From: an uncultured Flavobacteriales bacterium
Lineage (GTDB): Bacteria > Bacteroidota > Bacteroidia > Flavobacteriales > BACL11
Reading direction: 5' to 3'
Assembly: GCA_905181635.1 (NCBI GenBank)
Contig: CAJIYM010000002.1
Coordinates: 1 to 59,645, forward strand
DNA: 59,645 nt
Both the position numbers and the translations under genes were made by a program. The first letter of the stretch is position 1; each line of letters begins with the position of its first letter. This document shows positions 29,000 to 39,245 of this stretch, piece by piece. Under the pieces are notes generated by a model that was not told where the DNA came from, searched no databases, and was given only the letters and a program-made list of their open reading frames with translations.

Positions 29000-30220
29000 C
29001 TAATTCATCAGAATTTGCATTAAACTATCTTTAGCTAACATGTACGCTTCTCTATTTACCTTTTTAATGGGATCTCCTGGAGGAAGTTTTTGTTTAAACG
29101 GATCTACCTGCCTATCATTTTTCCAGAACCGATAACAAACATGAGGTCCTGTTGCTAAACCGGTACTTCCTACGTAACCGATAATATCTCCTTGTTTCAC
29201 ATATACTCCTTTTCTTATTCCAGGTTTTATTTTTGACATATGTAAATACTGAGTTGTATAGGTTCCATTATGTCTTACTTTTACATAATTACCATTATTC
29301 TTAGTGTAAGTTGCCGCAATAATTGTTCCGTTTGCAGTTGACCAAATAGGAGTGCCTCTTTCTGCCGCATAATCAGTTCCGAAATGACCTTTCCACCTTC
29401 CTGTTACCGGATGTTTTCTTCTTTTACTATAACGTGAGGAAATACGCTTGTAGTCTACAGGTGCCATTAGAAATGCCTTGCGTAAGGTTTTGCCTTTTTC
29501 ATCATAATAATCACCAAAATTCTCATTTTCTCTATAATAAAAAGAATAAAAATTTTGCCCTTTATGCGTGAACTCTGCAGCCAATAACCTGCCAATACCA
29601 ATATACTCCCCGTCAATATACTTATCCTCATAATAAACCCTAAAAGCATCATTTTTCTGAATCTTAAAAAAATCAATTGTCCAGGCATAAATTGTTGAAA
29701 GTTCAGCTGTCAATTTAGGACTTAACTTTTGTTCTTCCATAGTTAACCATAGGGATGATTTTATCATCCCGGAAGCGGTTTTTAATTTAACAACTACTGG
29801 TTTTTTACCTCTATAAACATCTATTTTTCCTCTTAAATCAAAAACAACGTAATTAACTGCATCAATTTCGTAAATAAAATATTTTGCCTTTTTAGTAGAA
29901 TCAGAAGCACAAATAACTGTATATCTTTTACCTGTATTTACTCGTCTGACATCAAATATTCCTTTTGACTTTTGAACAATTTTATTAATTTCAAGATGAT
30001 CAATGTGATTTAAGTAAAGAATCTCTCCCATAGTTTGCCCGCTTTTAACGAAACCTTTAGTAACATTAAATGAGTCTACAAGGATATTGTATTCATAAGA
30101 AGGCTCAACTACTTCCGCAAAAACCTCCAACTTCTCTATCACTTTTTTATCTTTATTTATGTTGGCTAACATAAACAGCAATGCAGTTCCCATTACTAGT
30201 ATTCCAAACCATTTTTTCAT
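29000..30220 (-). CDS. M23 peptidase with Cys replacing the last zinc His
   Basis: 406 residues with an N-terminal membrane anchor or signal (4-20), a middle region resembling the OapA/Csd-type N-domain (KSGQTMGEILYL, 59-70), and a LytM domain at about 275-385. Seen there are H279 and D283 (GHFGTDYA), H327 (YLHM) and GPHVCYRFW (H360, C362). In most M23 enzymes the last motif is HxH; here the second His is Cys, still a possible zinc ligand. I recall this HVCYRFW form as common in Flavobacteriia, so it is likely an active D,D-endopeptidase of peptidoglycan. Five bases separate it from the adhesin gene downstream. Confidence 0.88.
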   Translation of the reverse strand: MKKWFGILVMGTALLFMLANINKDKKVIEKLEVFAEVVEPSYEYNILVDSFNVTKGFVKSGQTMGEILYLNHIDHLEINKIVQKSKGIFDVRRVNTGKRYTVICASDSTKKAKYFIYEIDAVNYVVFDLRGKIDVYRGKKPVVVKLKTASGMIKSSLWLTMEEQKLSPKLTAELSTIYAWTIDFFKIQKNDAFRVYYEDKYIDGEYIGIGRLLAAEFTHKGQNFYSFYYRENENFGDYYDEKGKTLRKAFLMAPVDYKRISSRYSKRRKHPVTGRWKGHFGTDYAAERGTPIWSTANGTIIAATYTKNNGNYVKVRHNGTYTTQYLHMSKIKPGIRKGVYVKQGDIIGYVGSTGLATGPHVCYRFWKNDRQVDPFKQKLPPGDPIKKVNREAYMLAKDSLMQILMN

Positions 30221-30258
30221 CCTGCTAATTTAATCTTTAAATTTTTCTGGAGTAATAA

Positions 30259-31014
30259 TTATTCTTCAATTATTGACAAAGGATATTTAACATGTTTACA
30301 GTCTTCCAAGACTACTTTTATTAAGCCTGCCCATATCTTAGTTTCTACTCTTAAAAGCAAATGATTTTTATCATCAGTGATCCATATTTTCATTTCTTCT
30401 CCATCTTCAAAAACCCTACCCTCTTGCATTTTTGGCTTAAAAACCATACAATCAACTTTACCCCATTTAGTGTCTACAATTTCATTCTTTAAGTACTTAA
30501 TCTCAAGAAAATAATTTTCATCATCCATAAAAATAGGAACAAAAAAAGACCCCCCATTTAAAACAATGTCTTTTTTAAAAGTTCTAGAATAAAAGAATGC
30601 CGACAACATATCTTGTGTTTGACTAGTAATATCGAATATACTATCATTGGTAACTACATTTGTATTTTTATGGTTGAATTTATAATGTTGATGTATCACA
30701 TGACCCCCCTCTCTTACGTCCCTATTAAATACAAGTGGAAGAAGGCTTGAGGTGTCAATAAATGTTTCGTACACATCTCTAACCTTAAAAATCCAATCAA
30801 AGAAAGGAGCCGTCCTTCCTTTTCCGATAATATGAAAACTTGGCTTATTATTTATAGATATAATTTCTTTAACCTCCAATTCGGCAAACCCAACATTAAT
30901 TGCTCCAAAAGATATGTTATATTTGGCGTGCTCACCGACATCATAAGGTAAGTTTCTTTGTGAAAAAGCTGAACTAGATAAAAAAATAAAAGCTATGAAT
31001 AAGAATAATCGCAT
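30259..31014 (-). CDS. DUF3108 domain protein (secreted)
   Basis: 251 residues with a signal peptide (1-18). The mature protein is beta-rich with the family pattern YNISFGAINVGFAELEV, RDVYETFID and a late IWITDDKNHLLLRVE; this fits DUF3108, a lipid-carrier-like sheet of unknown role found in periplasmic proteins. Lies between gatA (19-base gap) and the M23 gene (38-base gap). Confidence 0.82.
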   Translation of the reverse strand: MRLFLFIAFIFLSSSAFSQRNLPYDVGEHAKYNISFGAINVGFAELEVKEIISINNKPSFHIIGKGRTAPFFDWIFKVRDVYETFIDTSSLLPLVFNRDVREGGHVIHQHYKFNHKNTNVVTNDSIFDITSQTQDMLSAFFYSRTFKKDIVLNGGSFFVPIFMDDENYFLEIKYLKNEIVDTKWGKVDCMVFKPKMQEGRVFEDGEEMKIWITDDKNHLLLRVETKIWAGLIKVVLEDCKHVKYPLSIIEE

Positions 31015-31033
31015 AGAACAAAGATATTAATTA

Positions 31034-32455
31034 TCATTCTTTATTCAAATATTTAGAAAATGCTAATAAATTAGCTTCTTTAAAATTATCAGCCATTATG
31101 TGTAGTCCTATTGACATCCCGTTGGAATGATTTTGAATAGGAATAGAAATAGCAGGGTTTCCAGCAAGATTTGCTTGTGCGGTAAAAATATCTTCCAAAT
31201 ACATTACTGTTGGATCAGTCTGTTTTGTTCCTATTACAAAAGGAGTATGAGGGGTAGTTGGTGAGATTACGAAGTCATAATTTTTAAACATCTCTTTCGT
31301 TTCGTCTTGAATTAAGCGTCTAATTTTTTGTGCTTTAGTGAAATAAGCGTCATGATATCCTGCACTCAAGACAAAAGTGCCTAACATAATTCTTCTTTTA
31401 ACCTCCTCACCAAAACCTTCAGTTCTACTATTTACATAAGTGCTTTCAAGATTAGTAATATTTTCGCTTCTATAACCATAGTGGATGCCATCAAAACGAG
31501 CTAAATTAGATGATGCTTCAGCTGTTGTAATTACATAATAGGTAGGTACCAAATAATCTAAATAAGAAAATGAAATTGGCTCAACTATATGGCCTTTTTC
31601 TTTTAATTCTTCAATTTTATTCTCGATAACTTGCCTTATCTCTGGATCTAAACCTTTGCTATCTAAGCATTCTTTTATGTAAGCAATACGCTTTGGACTA
31701 TTACACATTAAAGATTTGGTATATTGTTCAACCTTTCTTGAAGAAACCGTGCTATCAAATTCATCTTCACCAGCAATAACTTCAAGTAGTAAGGCTGAAT
31801 CCTGAACTGTATTTGTTAAGGGCCCTATCTGATCAAATGAAGATGCGTATGCAATTAATCCATAACGAGAGACTCGGGAATACGTAGGTTTTAAACCAAC
31901 AATACCACAAAATGCAGCAGGCTGTCTAATTGAGCCGCCAGTGTCGCTCCCTAGTGAGGCTAAGCAAAGCCCTGCTGCAACTGCTGCAGCTGAACCACCT
32001 GAGCTTCCTCCAGCTACTTTTGTGTTATCTAATGGGTTTTTTACAGTTCCATATATCGAGTTCTCATTAGCTGATCCCATTGCAAATTCATCACAATTTA
32101 GTCTGCCAATGATTATCGCATCTTCCGCTAATAATCTATCAATAACCGTTGCGCTAAATAAAGATTCAAAACCATCTAATATTTTTGAAGAAGCAGAAAC
32201 TTTATGTCCCTTGTAGCAAAGGTTATCTTTTATTCCAATAACCATTCCAGCCAATTTACCAGCCGTACCTAATTCTAACTTTTTATCTATAATTAAAGCC
32301 TGCTCCAAAGCCTCATCAGTATACACCTCAATAAAAGCATTTATTTGATTATGTTCTTCAATTTTCTGAAGATACGAATTGGTTATTTCAAAACAAGTAG
32401 TTAATTTGTTTGAAAGTGCATGTTGGACTTGTTTAAAGGAGCGGAAAGTTGTCAA
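31034..32455 (-). CDS. gatA: Aspartyl/glutamyl-tRNA amidotransferase subunit A
   Basis: 473 residues. Amidase-signature protein with the Ser-cisSer-Lys triad visible at K76 (GIKDN), S151 (GGSSGGS) and S175 (DTGGS), the same spacing as in characterised GatA. It releases ammonia from glutamine for transamidation of Glu-tRNA-Gln or Asp-tRNA-Asn with GatB and GatC, which are not in the window. As asnS is present here, the main use is probably Gln-tRNA-Gln, unless GlnS exists elsewhere. Eleven bases after tatA. Confidence 0.95.
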   Translation of the reverse strand: MTTFRSFKQVQHALSNKLTTCFEITNSYLQKIEEHNQINAFIEVYTDEALEQALIIDKKLELGTAGKLAGMVIGIKDNLCYKGHKVSASSKILDGFESLFSATVIDRLLAEDAIIIGRLNCDEFAMGSANENSIYGTVKNPLDNTKVAGGSSGGSAAAVAAGLCLASLGSDTGGSIRQPAAFCGIVGLKPTYSRVSRYGLIAYASSFDQIGPLTNTVQDSALLLEVIAGEDEFDSTVSSRKVEQYTKSLMCNSPKRIAYIKECLDSKGLDPEIRQVIENKIEELKEKGHIVEPISFSYLDYLVPTYYVITTAEASSNLARFDGIHYGYRSENITNLESTYVNSRTEGFGEEVKRRIMLGTFVLSAGYHDAYFTKAQKIRRLIQDETKEMFKNYDFVISPTTPHTPFVIGTKQTDPTVMYLEDIFTAQANLAGNPAISIPIQNHSNGMSIGLHIMADNFKEANLLAFSKYLNKE

Positions 32456-32466
32456 ATTAAATAAAT

Positions 32467-32643
32467 TTAGTCTTCCTTGTTTTCTTTAGACTCGTTTTTT
32501 CCCTTTTTAAATTCACTAATCCCTTTACCAAGCCCCTTCATTAATTCTGGAATTTTTTTTCCACCGAATAATAGTAAAACAGCAAGAGCTATCAAAATTA
32601 TTTCTGGCCCACCAAAAGAAAATAGTAACACTAATAAATTCAT
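32467..32643 (-). CDS. tatA: Twin-arginine translocase TatA/TatE (58 aa)
   Basis: A short gene easily missed because of its length. The 58 residues read [20 protein letters not shown] for the first 20, then a transmembrane helix, the hinge FGGKKIPEL (26-34) and an amphipathic helix [14 protein letters not shown]. This is the classic TatA pattern, with the GGPE turn before the helix. It forms the pore-like part of the Tat system for folded proteins; tatC is not in the window. Eleven bases before gatA and 42 after the EnvC-like gene. Confidence 0.93.
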   Translation of the reverse strand: MNLLVLLFSFGGPEIILIALAVLLLFGGKKIPELMKGLGKGISEFKKGKNESKENKED

Positions 32644-32685
32644 AATTATTTATTTTAATTAATATGCAAATCTATGCATTTTGAT

Positions 32686-33939
32686 TTAATAAGCCTTAAA
32701 TAACCACTTAGAAGGATCTTGCTTATCATAACCCTTCCAAATTTCAAAATGAAGTTCTGTTTTGCCTTCTATTTCTTGTGTGAAAACCACTCCCAACTTC
32801 TCCTTTGCAAGCAGTTTGTCACCAACTTTCACACTAACCTCTTTTAAACCTGAATAGACGCTAAAATACTCTCCATGATTTAGCAAAATTGCTTTTCCCT
32901 CACCTCTAATAAAGAATATTCTGCTAACGGTTCCATCAAAAACAGCCCGAATATTCATATTCACATCTGTAGCAATATCAATTCCGTTATTAAATGTTTC
33001 GATTCCATAAAAAACAGTATGATTTTGTTTTCCATATCCTTGAATAATTACTCCCTTTTCTAATGGCCAAGGTAATTTACCTTTATTATTATTAAACTCT
33101 GATGACAAGGCCATTGCTTCTGGGGTAAGTGCAAAGCCCTTATTTTTCTTTTCAGCCTCATACCTTGCCTTACGAATTTCTTCAGTAATTATCTTGCGAA
33201 TTTCGCTATCTAAAGCTTCTGCTCTTTTTTGTTTATCCTTTAATTGTTTCTTAAATACTTTTTCGGATTTACTTAATTTTCTAACTAAATCTTGCTTTTC
33301 TTTTTGCGTGTCAGCAATAGAGTTTAGTTCTTGTTTTTTTTCATCAATTAAATTTATTTTTGAGGCCGACTCCAAAACAAGTTGGTTATTTTTATTTATC
33401 AACACATCCTCCTTAACGGCTAATTTTTTTTGACTTACAATAATTTTATTTATCTGATTTTTACGAAAAGCGGTATATTGTTTTAAATAAATTATTCGCT
33501 TGTAAGCCTGATTAAAATCCTCGGCAGAAATAATAAACATCAAATCATTATGATTTCCCTTCTCTTTAGAGCAAGCATAAATCATCTTAGCGTATTCGCT
33601 TTTTAATAAGACTAGTTCTTGCTGTTCATCAATAATTGATTTCTGAGTTTCAATAATAGTGCGTTCAGTTTTTCTAATTTGCTTAATCAATAAACTTATC
33701 TCAATATTTAAGGTATTCAATAAGCTTTCCTTATTGCTAATTTGCTTTTCCAAAACCCGCAAATAACTTAAGGATTTTCTTTTATTTGCTTCAGTTTTAT
33801 TTAATAAATCAGTAGTGTAATTTATTTCTTTTTCAATATTTGATTTTTGTTTTTTAAGCTCTTCTTTAGTTTGCGAAAAAACTGAAAAACTCAGGAAAAA
33901 CACAAAAAAAAATAAGATGTATTTATTCTGCCTGAACAT
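32686..33939 (-). CDS. EnvC-like murein hydrolase activator (degenerate M23)
   Basis: 417 residues from the ATG at 33939, which puts the signal peptide (FRQNKYILFFFVFFLSFSVFS) right at the N terminus; an ATG at 33981 adds 14 residues. Residues ~25-250 form a long coiled coil, then a LytM domain. Its metal site is broken: the first His is Asn (NNGIDIA) and the HxH motif is ELH, so it should not cut peptidoglycan but rather activate amidases, as E. coli EnvC does in cell separation. Overlaps the DUF4292 gene by 17 bases. Confidence 0.88.
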   Translation of the reverse strand: MFRQNKYILFFFVFFLSFSVFSQTKEELKKQKSNIEKEINYTTDLLNKTEANKRKSLSYLRVLEKQISNKESLLNTLNIEISLLIKQIRKTERTIIETQKSIIDEQQELVLLKSEYAKMIYACSKEKGNHNDLMFIISAEDFNQAYKRIIYLKQYTAFRKNQINKIIVSQKKLAVKEDVLINKNNQLVLESASKINLIDEKKQELNSIADTQKEKQDLVRKLSKSEKVFKKQLKDKQKRAEALDSEIRKIITEEIRKARYEAEKKNKGFALTPEAMALSSEFNNNKGKLPWPLEKGVIIQGYGKQNHTVFYGIETFNNGIDIATDVNMNIRAVFDGTVSRIFFIRGEGKAILLNHGEYFSVYSGLKEVSVKVGDKLLAKEKLGVVFTQEIEGKTELHFEIWKGYDKQDPSKWLFKAY

Positions 33940-34660
33940 AAGAAATTGGTATTTTAAAAGGCGTTTGTTGTTGCTGGTCAAAAACTACTTTTGAATAGTT
34001 TAGTTTTATATTAAATGCATTTTGAAAAGATGATTTTACTGTAATTTCTAACTGCTCAGGAAAATCATTCTCAAAACTAAAATTACTATAGGTATATATT
34101 AAACTATTACCTTCATCAACCAGAACTCCCTTCCTAATCCTATAGAAATTAGAAACAGTATACATATAGTCTTTTGTGGTTAACTGGAAGTCATCATTCT
34201 CTTTATTAAAAAAATATTTCTTCTCTTCAATTTTAGGTGTAGCTGTTATAATTTCTTGTATTTCATTAAAAGTAATATTTTTTTTAAATAATTCGGAAAT
34301 ATTAGTAATTGGTTTTATAAAATAAGTCTTGTTTGTGCGATTAATATAGTATATCGAGTCCCTAGTTATTACCGCTCTGAATAGTTCAATGCCAAAAGGT
34401 GCAGTAACTGAGGCCCAAATAAGACTGTCCTTTCTAACCCTAATTGAAATTCCTAATGAAACTTCATTATCGCCTTCAAGTATCAATCTCACCATTCCTT
34501 TTAGCGCTAATCTTTCAGAAGATCTATTGATTGAATTTACTCTTTTAATTAATTCTTTTGCATTTACTGGAGGTACAGAAAAAGCAACCTCAGCAATATT
34601 TTTTGTGACACATGATGATGCAAACACAATAAAAAATAAATATAGCACTAGTCTATTCAT
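33923..34660 (-). CDS. DUF4292 lipoprotein
   Basis: 245 residues with a lipobox at Cys17 (FASSC). The body is a curved beta-sheet (LALKGMVRLILEGDNEVSLGISIRV strand pairs are characteristic) resembling the lipoprotein-carrier fold of LolB; the family DUF4292 is Bacteroidota-specific. A role in lipoprotein or lipid handling at the outer membrane is inference from fold resemblance only. It lies between a TPR protein and the EnvC-like gene, overlapping both. Confidence 0.82.
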   Translation of the reverse strand: MNRLVLYLFFIVFASSCVTKNIAEVAFSVPPVNAKELIKRVNSINRSSERLALKGMVRLILEGDNEVSLGISIRVRKDSLIWASVTAPFGIELFRAVITRDSIYYINRTNKTYFIKPITNISELFKKNITFNEIQEIITATPKIEEKKYFFNKENDDFQLTTKDYMYTVSNFYRIRKGVLVDEGNSLIYTYSNFSFENDFPEQLEITVKSSFQNAFNIKLNYSKVVFDQQQQTPFKIPISYVQAE

Positions 34661-36398
34661 ACAGTTTTCCTTCTACTATTTTTTTATTTAAAAACTTACT
34701 TGCTTCACCTAATTTTTTTGCTTTCTCCCATTCTAAAATCGCATCTTTAACATTGCCCAATTGATATAAGATATCACCATAATGCTCTACAACAACAGCA
34801 CTCATATCGCTGCCGTTAGCTAATGATTTCTGCATCCAAATTTTTGCTTGCTCATAATCTGCTAGCTTATATAAAATCCAAGCATAAGTATCTTGATAAG
34901 TGCCATTACCTTGCTCCAATTCATTGCACTTGAATGACATTTTTTTTGCTTTCTCTAAATTTACTTTTCTAACGGAAAGGTAATATGCGTAATTATTAAG
35001 AATTAAAACATTATTAGAGTCAATTGCAAGTGACTTTTCATAATACTCGTCAGATAATTTATGCTCTTGAGTCGCATGATAAGAATCAGCCAGTGAAGAA
35101 TAAAACTCAAGTAATAGCACTCTATTATCCAAAACAAATTCAACTCCCATTTTTAAAGAGCTAATAGCTTCATTGTAGTTTTTAAACCATTTATTAGCAA
35201 CTCCATTAAAATAATAAAATAAGGGATCTGTTGAAAAATAGGCAAGTGCCTCTTCGCTTGTTTTAAGCATTCCCTCAAAATCACTCTGCTCTGCCTGAAT
35301 AAACAATACCTGACTCCACACCTGACTTTCAGTTTTGCTTTTTTCCAAAACAATTAAATACTGATCTTTGGCTTCATTTAAACGACTATCAGCGTATAAT
35401 ATATCGGCATAAAGAGCGTTAGGTTTTACATCATTAGGATGCGACTGCATTAATATTTCTACTAAGGTATAAGCCTGATCTCTCATAATGTCATTTACAG
35501 AAAGCAATTGAAAATAAGACAAAAGAATTCTTGCCTTAATATCTATACCCAATGTTATACTTTTAAAAGCTAATTTTAACTCTTCAAAAGATTTTGTATT
35601 ATCTCCTTGATCTCTATAATAGTCGGCTAAAGTTAAATGAATCCGCCCATTTTCAGGTGCAATAATTGCTAGTTGTTTAAAAATAGTAAATGCTTTTTCT
35701 TTTTCATCATTCAACAAATATACTTCTGATAAAATCTCTAAAACCTCAATATCATTTGGAAATTTATCTAGCAAATTCTGTAACTCCTTTATTGCGTATT
35801 TCATTTTTTCCAATTGCATGTACAGCTTATGTTTCTGCATGGAAATCATCTTGTCAACTCCCTGAATTATCTCTAAATTATCGTAAACTTCGATCGCTTT
35901 CAGAAAATTATTATCGTAAATATACATATCGGCCAGCAAAAAAAATAATTCCTTATTTCCAGGCTCTTTAAGTAATAACTTCTTATACTCAACTGATGCT
36001 GACTTAAAATCTTGATTAGCAAACAAAACTTCTGCATAGCTAAGCTGATACCATCTGTTATCTGGATCGAGTTCTGTTGCGATTGTTATTTGTTCAACTG
36101 CTAAATTAAAATTCCCTAAAGCCTTATTTATTATTGCTGACTCATAAAAAAGAACCGCCTGTTTGTCGTCAATTTTTATGCATTTTTGAAGCTGTTCTAA
36201 AGCCTCTTCATAATTCTCTATAGATTTAGCTTTTAAGGCTGAAAAAAAGTGATTATTAAACAAAAAATTATTCTTATCAATAATCTGCTTAGCCTGTTTA
36301 TTCTTTTTACTTTTAACTTCTGGGTAGTATGATTTCCATTGTGCAAAAGCCTGCACATTTAAAAGACACAATAAAATTATTATTCCCTTTTTATTCAT
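34653..36398 (-). CDS. Secreted tetratricopeptide-repeat protein
   Basis: 581 residues with a signal peptide (1-19), then about twelve TPR units from residue ~50 to 570 (for example ALEQLQKCIKIDDKQAVLFYESAI, NRWYQLSYAEVLFANQDF, NVLILNNYAYYLSV). TPR solenoids are protein-binding scaffolds. It is the conserved upstream neighbour of the DUF4292 lipoprotein and an EnvC-like factor, so a periplasmic envelope role is likely, but no partner can be named. Confidence 0.85.
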   Translation of the reverse strand: MNKKGIIILLCLLNVQAFAQWKSYYPEVKSKKNKQAKQIIDKNNFLFNNHFFSALKAKSIENYEEALEQLQKCIKIDDKQAVLFYESAIINKALGNFNLAVEQITIATELDPDNRWYQLSYAEVLFANQDFKSASVEYKKLLLKEPGNKELFFLLADMYIYDNNFLKAIEVYDNLEIIQGVDKMISMQKHKLYMQLEKMKYAIKELQNLLDKFPNDIEVLEILSEVYLLNDEKEKAFTIFKQLAIIAPENGRIHLTLADYYRDQGDNTKSFEELKLAFKSITLGIDIKARILLSYFQLLSVNDIMRDQAYTLVEILMQSHPNDVKPNALYADILYADSRLNEAKDQYLIVLEKSKTESQVWSQVLFIQAEQSDFEGMLKTSEEALAYFSTDPLFYYFNGVANKWFKNYNEAISSLKMGVEFVLDNRVLLLEFYSSLADSYHATQEHKLSDEYYEKSLAIDSNNVLILNNYAYYLSVRKVNLEKAKKMSFKCNELEQGNGTYQDTYAWILYKLADYEQAKIWMQKSLANGSDMSAVVVEHYGDILYQLGNVKDAILEWEKAKKLGEASKFLNKKIVEGKLYE

Positions 36399-37400
36399 TT
36401 ATTTAACCTCTGAAAAATCACCAATACTTACTTCTTGCTGAATGTTATTTCCATTAAAACTCACTTTATTTCCTATCATCGAATTATTCAATTTTGCATC
36501 AACAATTGAACTTTCATTTTGAATTATTGTTTTACTAATGACGCTATTACTAACAACACTATTGTTGCCAACAGCGACATGAGGCCCTATTATAGTATCC
36601 TTAATCACAGCGTTATCTCCTATAAAACAAGGTTTAATAATCTCAGAGTTCTCAACTAATGCGGTAGCTGAAATTATATTTCCATTATGCTCTAATACTC
36701 TTTCATTTGTGTAAACGGTTGCGTCTTTATTACCACAATCCAGCCATTCATTTACTTTTCCAGGAGAAAATTTAATACCTTTATTTTTCATGTTCTCCAA
36801 GGCATTTGTTAACTGATACTCCCCTTTATCCTTAATATCATTATCTAACAAATATTGTAATTCATTTTTCAAATATTCACCGTCATTAAAATAATAGATT
36901 CCAATAATTGCCAAGTCAGAAACAAAAGTTTCTGGCTTTTCTACAAAGTCAGTGATTATGTTTTCTTCATTAAGTTTTACTACTCCAAATGCTGATGGAT
37001 CATCGATTTGACTCACCCAAATAATCCCATCTTTACTGCTATCTAAAGTAAAATCAGCTTTGAATAAAGTGTCAGCAAAAGCAACTACACAATTCCCTTC
37101 TAAAGACTCTTGTGCACATAAAATCGCATGAGCTGTTCCTAATGGTTTATCTTGATAATAAATACTTCCTTTTGCTCCTAAGCCTTCCGCAATCTTAACT
37201 AAATTACCTTCTACTTCTTTTCCAAAATCACCAATAATAAATGCAATTTCATCAACTTCTTTTCCGCATACTTTTACAATATCCTCTACCAATCTTTGAA
37301 CAATTGGCTTTCCTGCAACTGGAATTAATGGCTTAGGAATAGTTAATGTGTGTGGTCTTAATCGGGATCCTCTCCCCGCCATTGGAACAATAATTTTCAT
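36399..37400 (-). CDS. Sugar-phosphate nucleotidyltransferase with left-handed beta-helix
   Basis: 333 residues. Residues 8-31 carry the nucleotidyl-transfer signature GRGSRLRPHTLTIPKPLIPV, with the PKPL(I/L)PV-GKP loop that grips the sugar-phosphate; the C-terminal ~90 residues are hexapeptide beta-helix turns (NAVIKDTIIG, NNSVVSNSVI). It makes an NDP-sugar such as dTDP-glucose, GDP-mannose or UDP-GlcNAc; the exact sugar is not resolved. Together with the flippase this suggests surface-polysaccharide synthesis. Confidence 0.88.
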   Translation of the reverse strand: MKIIVPMAGRGSRLRPHTLTIPKPLIPVAGKPIVQRLVEDIVKVCGKEVDEIAFIIGDFGKEVEGNLVKIAEGLGAKGSIYYQDKPLGTAHAILCAQESLEGNCVVAFADTLFKADFTLDSSKDGIIWVSQIDDPSAFGVVKLNEENIITDFVEKPETFVSDLAIIGIYYFNDGEYLKNELQYLLDNDIKDKGEYQLTNALENMKNKGIKFSPGKVNEWLDCGNKDATVYTNERVLEHNGNIISATALVENSEIIKPCFIGDNAVIKDTIIGPHVAVGNNSVVSNSVISKTIIQNESSIVDAKLNNSMIGNKVSFNGNNIQQEVSIGDFSEVK

Positions 37401-37413
37401 ATGTAAATTTTTT

Positions 37414-37848
37414 TTATTTTATACCCGTACTACCAAAACCGCCAGCCCCTCTTTCGGAATCTCCTAATATTTCAACTTCTATCCACTGCGCCTGTTCGTG
37501 TTTAGCAATTACCATTTGAGCAATACGCTCACCATCCTCAATCATAAATTCTTCAGCTGATAAATTTACCAAAATAACACCTATCTCCCCTCTATAGTCA
37601 GCATCAATTGTTCCTGGTGAATTTAGCACCGTAATGCCATTTTTAAATGCCAAACCACTTCTAGGACGAACTTGCGCTTCAAAACCTAAAGGTAGTTCAA
37701 TAAAAATCCCTGTCTTAACAATTGTTCTTTCTAATGGCTTTAAAGAAATTTGCTCATCAATATTTGCTCTTAAATCCATTCCTGCTGAAGCAATAGTAGA
37801 ATAATGCGGCAATGCATGCTTTGATTTATTGATAACTTTTACATTCAT
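37414..37848 (-). CDS. dut: dUTP diphosphatase
   Basis: 144 residues, homotrimer-type dUTPase. All five motifs are present: AGMDLRA (23-29), [33 protein letters not shown] and the C-terminal [10 protein letters not shown] arm that closes over the active site. Hydrolyses dUTP to dUMP and PPi, keeping uracil out of DNA. Its start overlaps the flippase stop by four bases. Confidence 0.97.
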   Translation of the reverse strand: MNVKVINKSKHALPHYSTIASAGMDLRANIDEQISLKPLERTIVKTGIFIELPLGFEAQVRPRSGLAFKNGITVLNSPGTIDADYRGEIGVILVNLSAEEFMIEDGERIAQMVIAKHEQAQWIEVEILGDSERGAGGFGSTGIK

Positions 37849-39245
37849 AATTTTAATGATAATTTGGGTTTTTCTAAACGATAGACAAATATGACAAATC
37901 CTAATAAGAATAAGGAATTAATCCACATATTTAAATTGGTGAAATAAATACAGAAATAGATGCAAAGCATACTAAGCAAATACAAAACAATTCTTTTTAC
38001 TTGATAAGGAACAGAAAAGTGTCTTTTACCTAAATAATAAGAAGCAACTGTCATGCTAAAATAACAAACTAAAGTAGCCCAGGCGCAGCCAGTAAAACCA
38101 AGCACAGGAATAAGTACAAAATTAAGGGAAAGCGTAATAATTGCCCCAAAAACAGAAAGATACGCCCCATATTTTGTTTTTTCAGTAAGCTTATACCAAA
38201 TAGACAGATTATAATAAATTCCTAAAAATAGATTAGCCAACAATAAAATTGAAACGACTAGAAACCCTCTTTCATCATGATATTCACTACCTAAAAATCC
38301 TTTTAGAACATCATAAAAAATGGTAACACCTAAAAATATAATTGCCATAATAATAGTAAAGTATTTCATGACATCAGCATAAACTTTCCTGCTATTTTCC
38401 TCTTTTTCTTGTGCAAAAAAGAAGGGTTCAGCAGCAAACCTAAAGGTTTGAATAAAGAGTATCATGATAATGGAAAGTTTGTAAAAAGCACCATATAATC
38501 CTAATTCTGAAGTAGCCATATCAGCGTTGGGTAACAAATATTTTAATAAAATTCTATCAATCGTTTCATTGGTCATTCCTGCTAAACCCGCAATAAGAAG
38601 CGGTAAGGCATAAATCATCATTTTTTTCCATAACTTTTTATCAAATACCCAAGATGAATTTATCATTTGGGGGAAAAGCATTAGCAATGTAATAGCCGAA
38701 GCTATTAAGTTTGCAATAAAAATATAGGCTATTCCGTACTCTTGGTAGACTATGAAATATAAATTCAGTCCAATATTAACCATAATGTTTACTATCCTGA
38801 TAAAAGCAAACTGCATTGCTTTATCCTGTTCTCTTAATTTTGCAAATGAAATAGAAGCAACAGCGTCCATACCTATAATTAGAGCAAAAAACTGAATATA
38901 TTCAGGATGATTAGCGTAACCTAACCATTGAGAAATTGCACTTGACTTCAGAGAAATTAAACCTACAAATACAACTGAAGATGTCAGTAACGAAATTAAT
39001 GTTGTGCTATACACTTTAGTTGATTCTTCCTTTTTGGAAAACCTAAAAAATGCAGTTTCCATTCCATAAGTTAATATGACAACCAAGAAAGCGACATAAG
39101 CATAAAGCTCAGTAACCACTCCATATTCAGCTGGTAAAAAATAACGAGTATAAAGAGGAACAAGCAGGTAATTCAATAGCCTACCTACCACACTGCTCAA
39201 ACCATAAATTGCAGTTTGACTCGCTAATTTTTTAAGTGGATTCAA
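37845..39245 (-). CDS. Oligosaccharide flippase (Wzx/MATE-like, lipopolysaccharide biosynthesis)
   Basis: 466 residues with about 14 hydrophobic helices and the N-terminal pattern [27 protein letters not shown] typical of the polysaccharide-transport flippases (Wzx family). Such proteins move undecaprenyl-linked oligosaccharide units across the inner membrane. Adjacent to the nucleotidyltransferase, in the same tight gene run; no glycosyltransferases are in the window, so the substrate is unknown. Confidence 0.9.
   Translation of the reverse strand: MNPLKKLASQTAIYGLSSVVGRLLNYLLVPLYTRYFLPAEYGVVTELYAYVAFLVVILTYGMETAFFRFSKKEESTKVYSTTLISLLTSSVVFVGLISLKSSAISQWLGYANHPEYIQFFALIIGMDAVASISFAKLREQDKAMQFAFIRIVNIMVNIGLNLYFIVYQEYGIAYIFIANLIASAITLLMLFPQMINSSWVFDKKLWKKMMIYALPLLIAGLAGMTNETIDRILLKYLLPNADMATSELGLYGAFYKLSIIMILFIQTFRFAAEPFFFAQEKEENSRKVYADVMKYFTIIMAIIFLGVTIFYDVLKGFLGSEYHDERGFLVVSILLLANLFLGIYYNLSIWYKLTEKTKYGAYLSVFGAIITLSLNFVLIPVLGFTGCAWATLVCYFSMTVASYYLGKRHFSVPYQVKRIVLYLLSMLCIYFCIYFTNLNMWINSLFLLGFVIFVYRLEKPKLSLKL

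Noticed and set aside
32477-32662. Open frame on the plus strand
   Set aside because: Shadow of tatA, which is clearly the coding strand by the TatA hinge and helix pattern.
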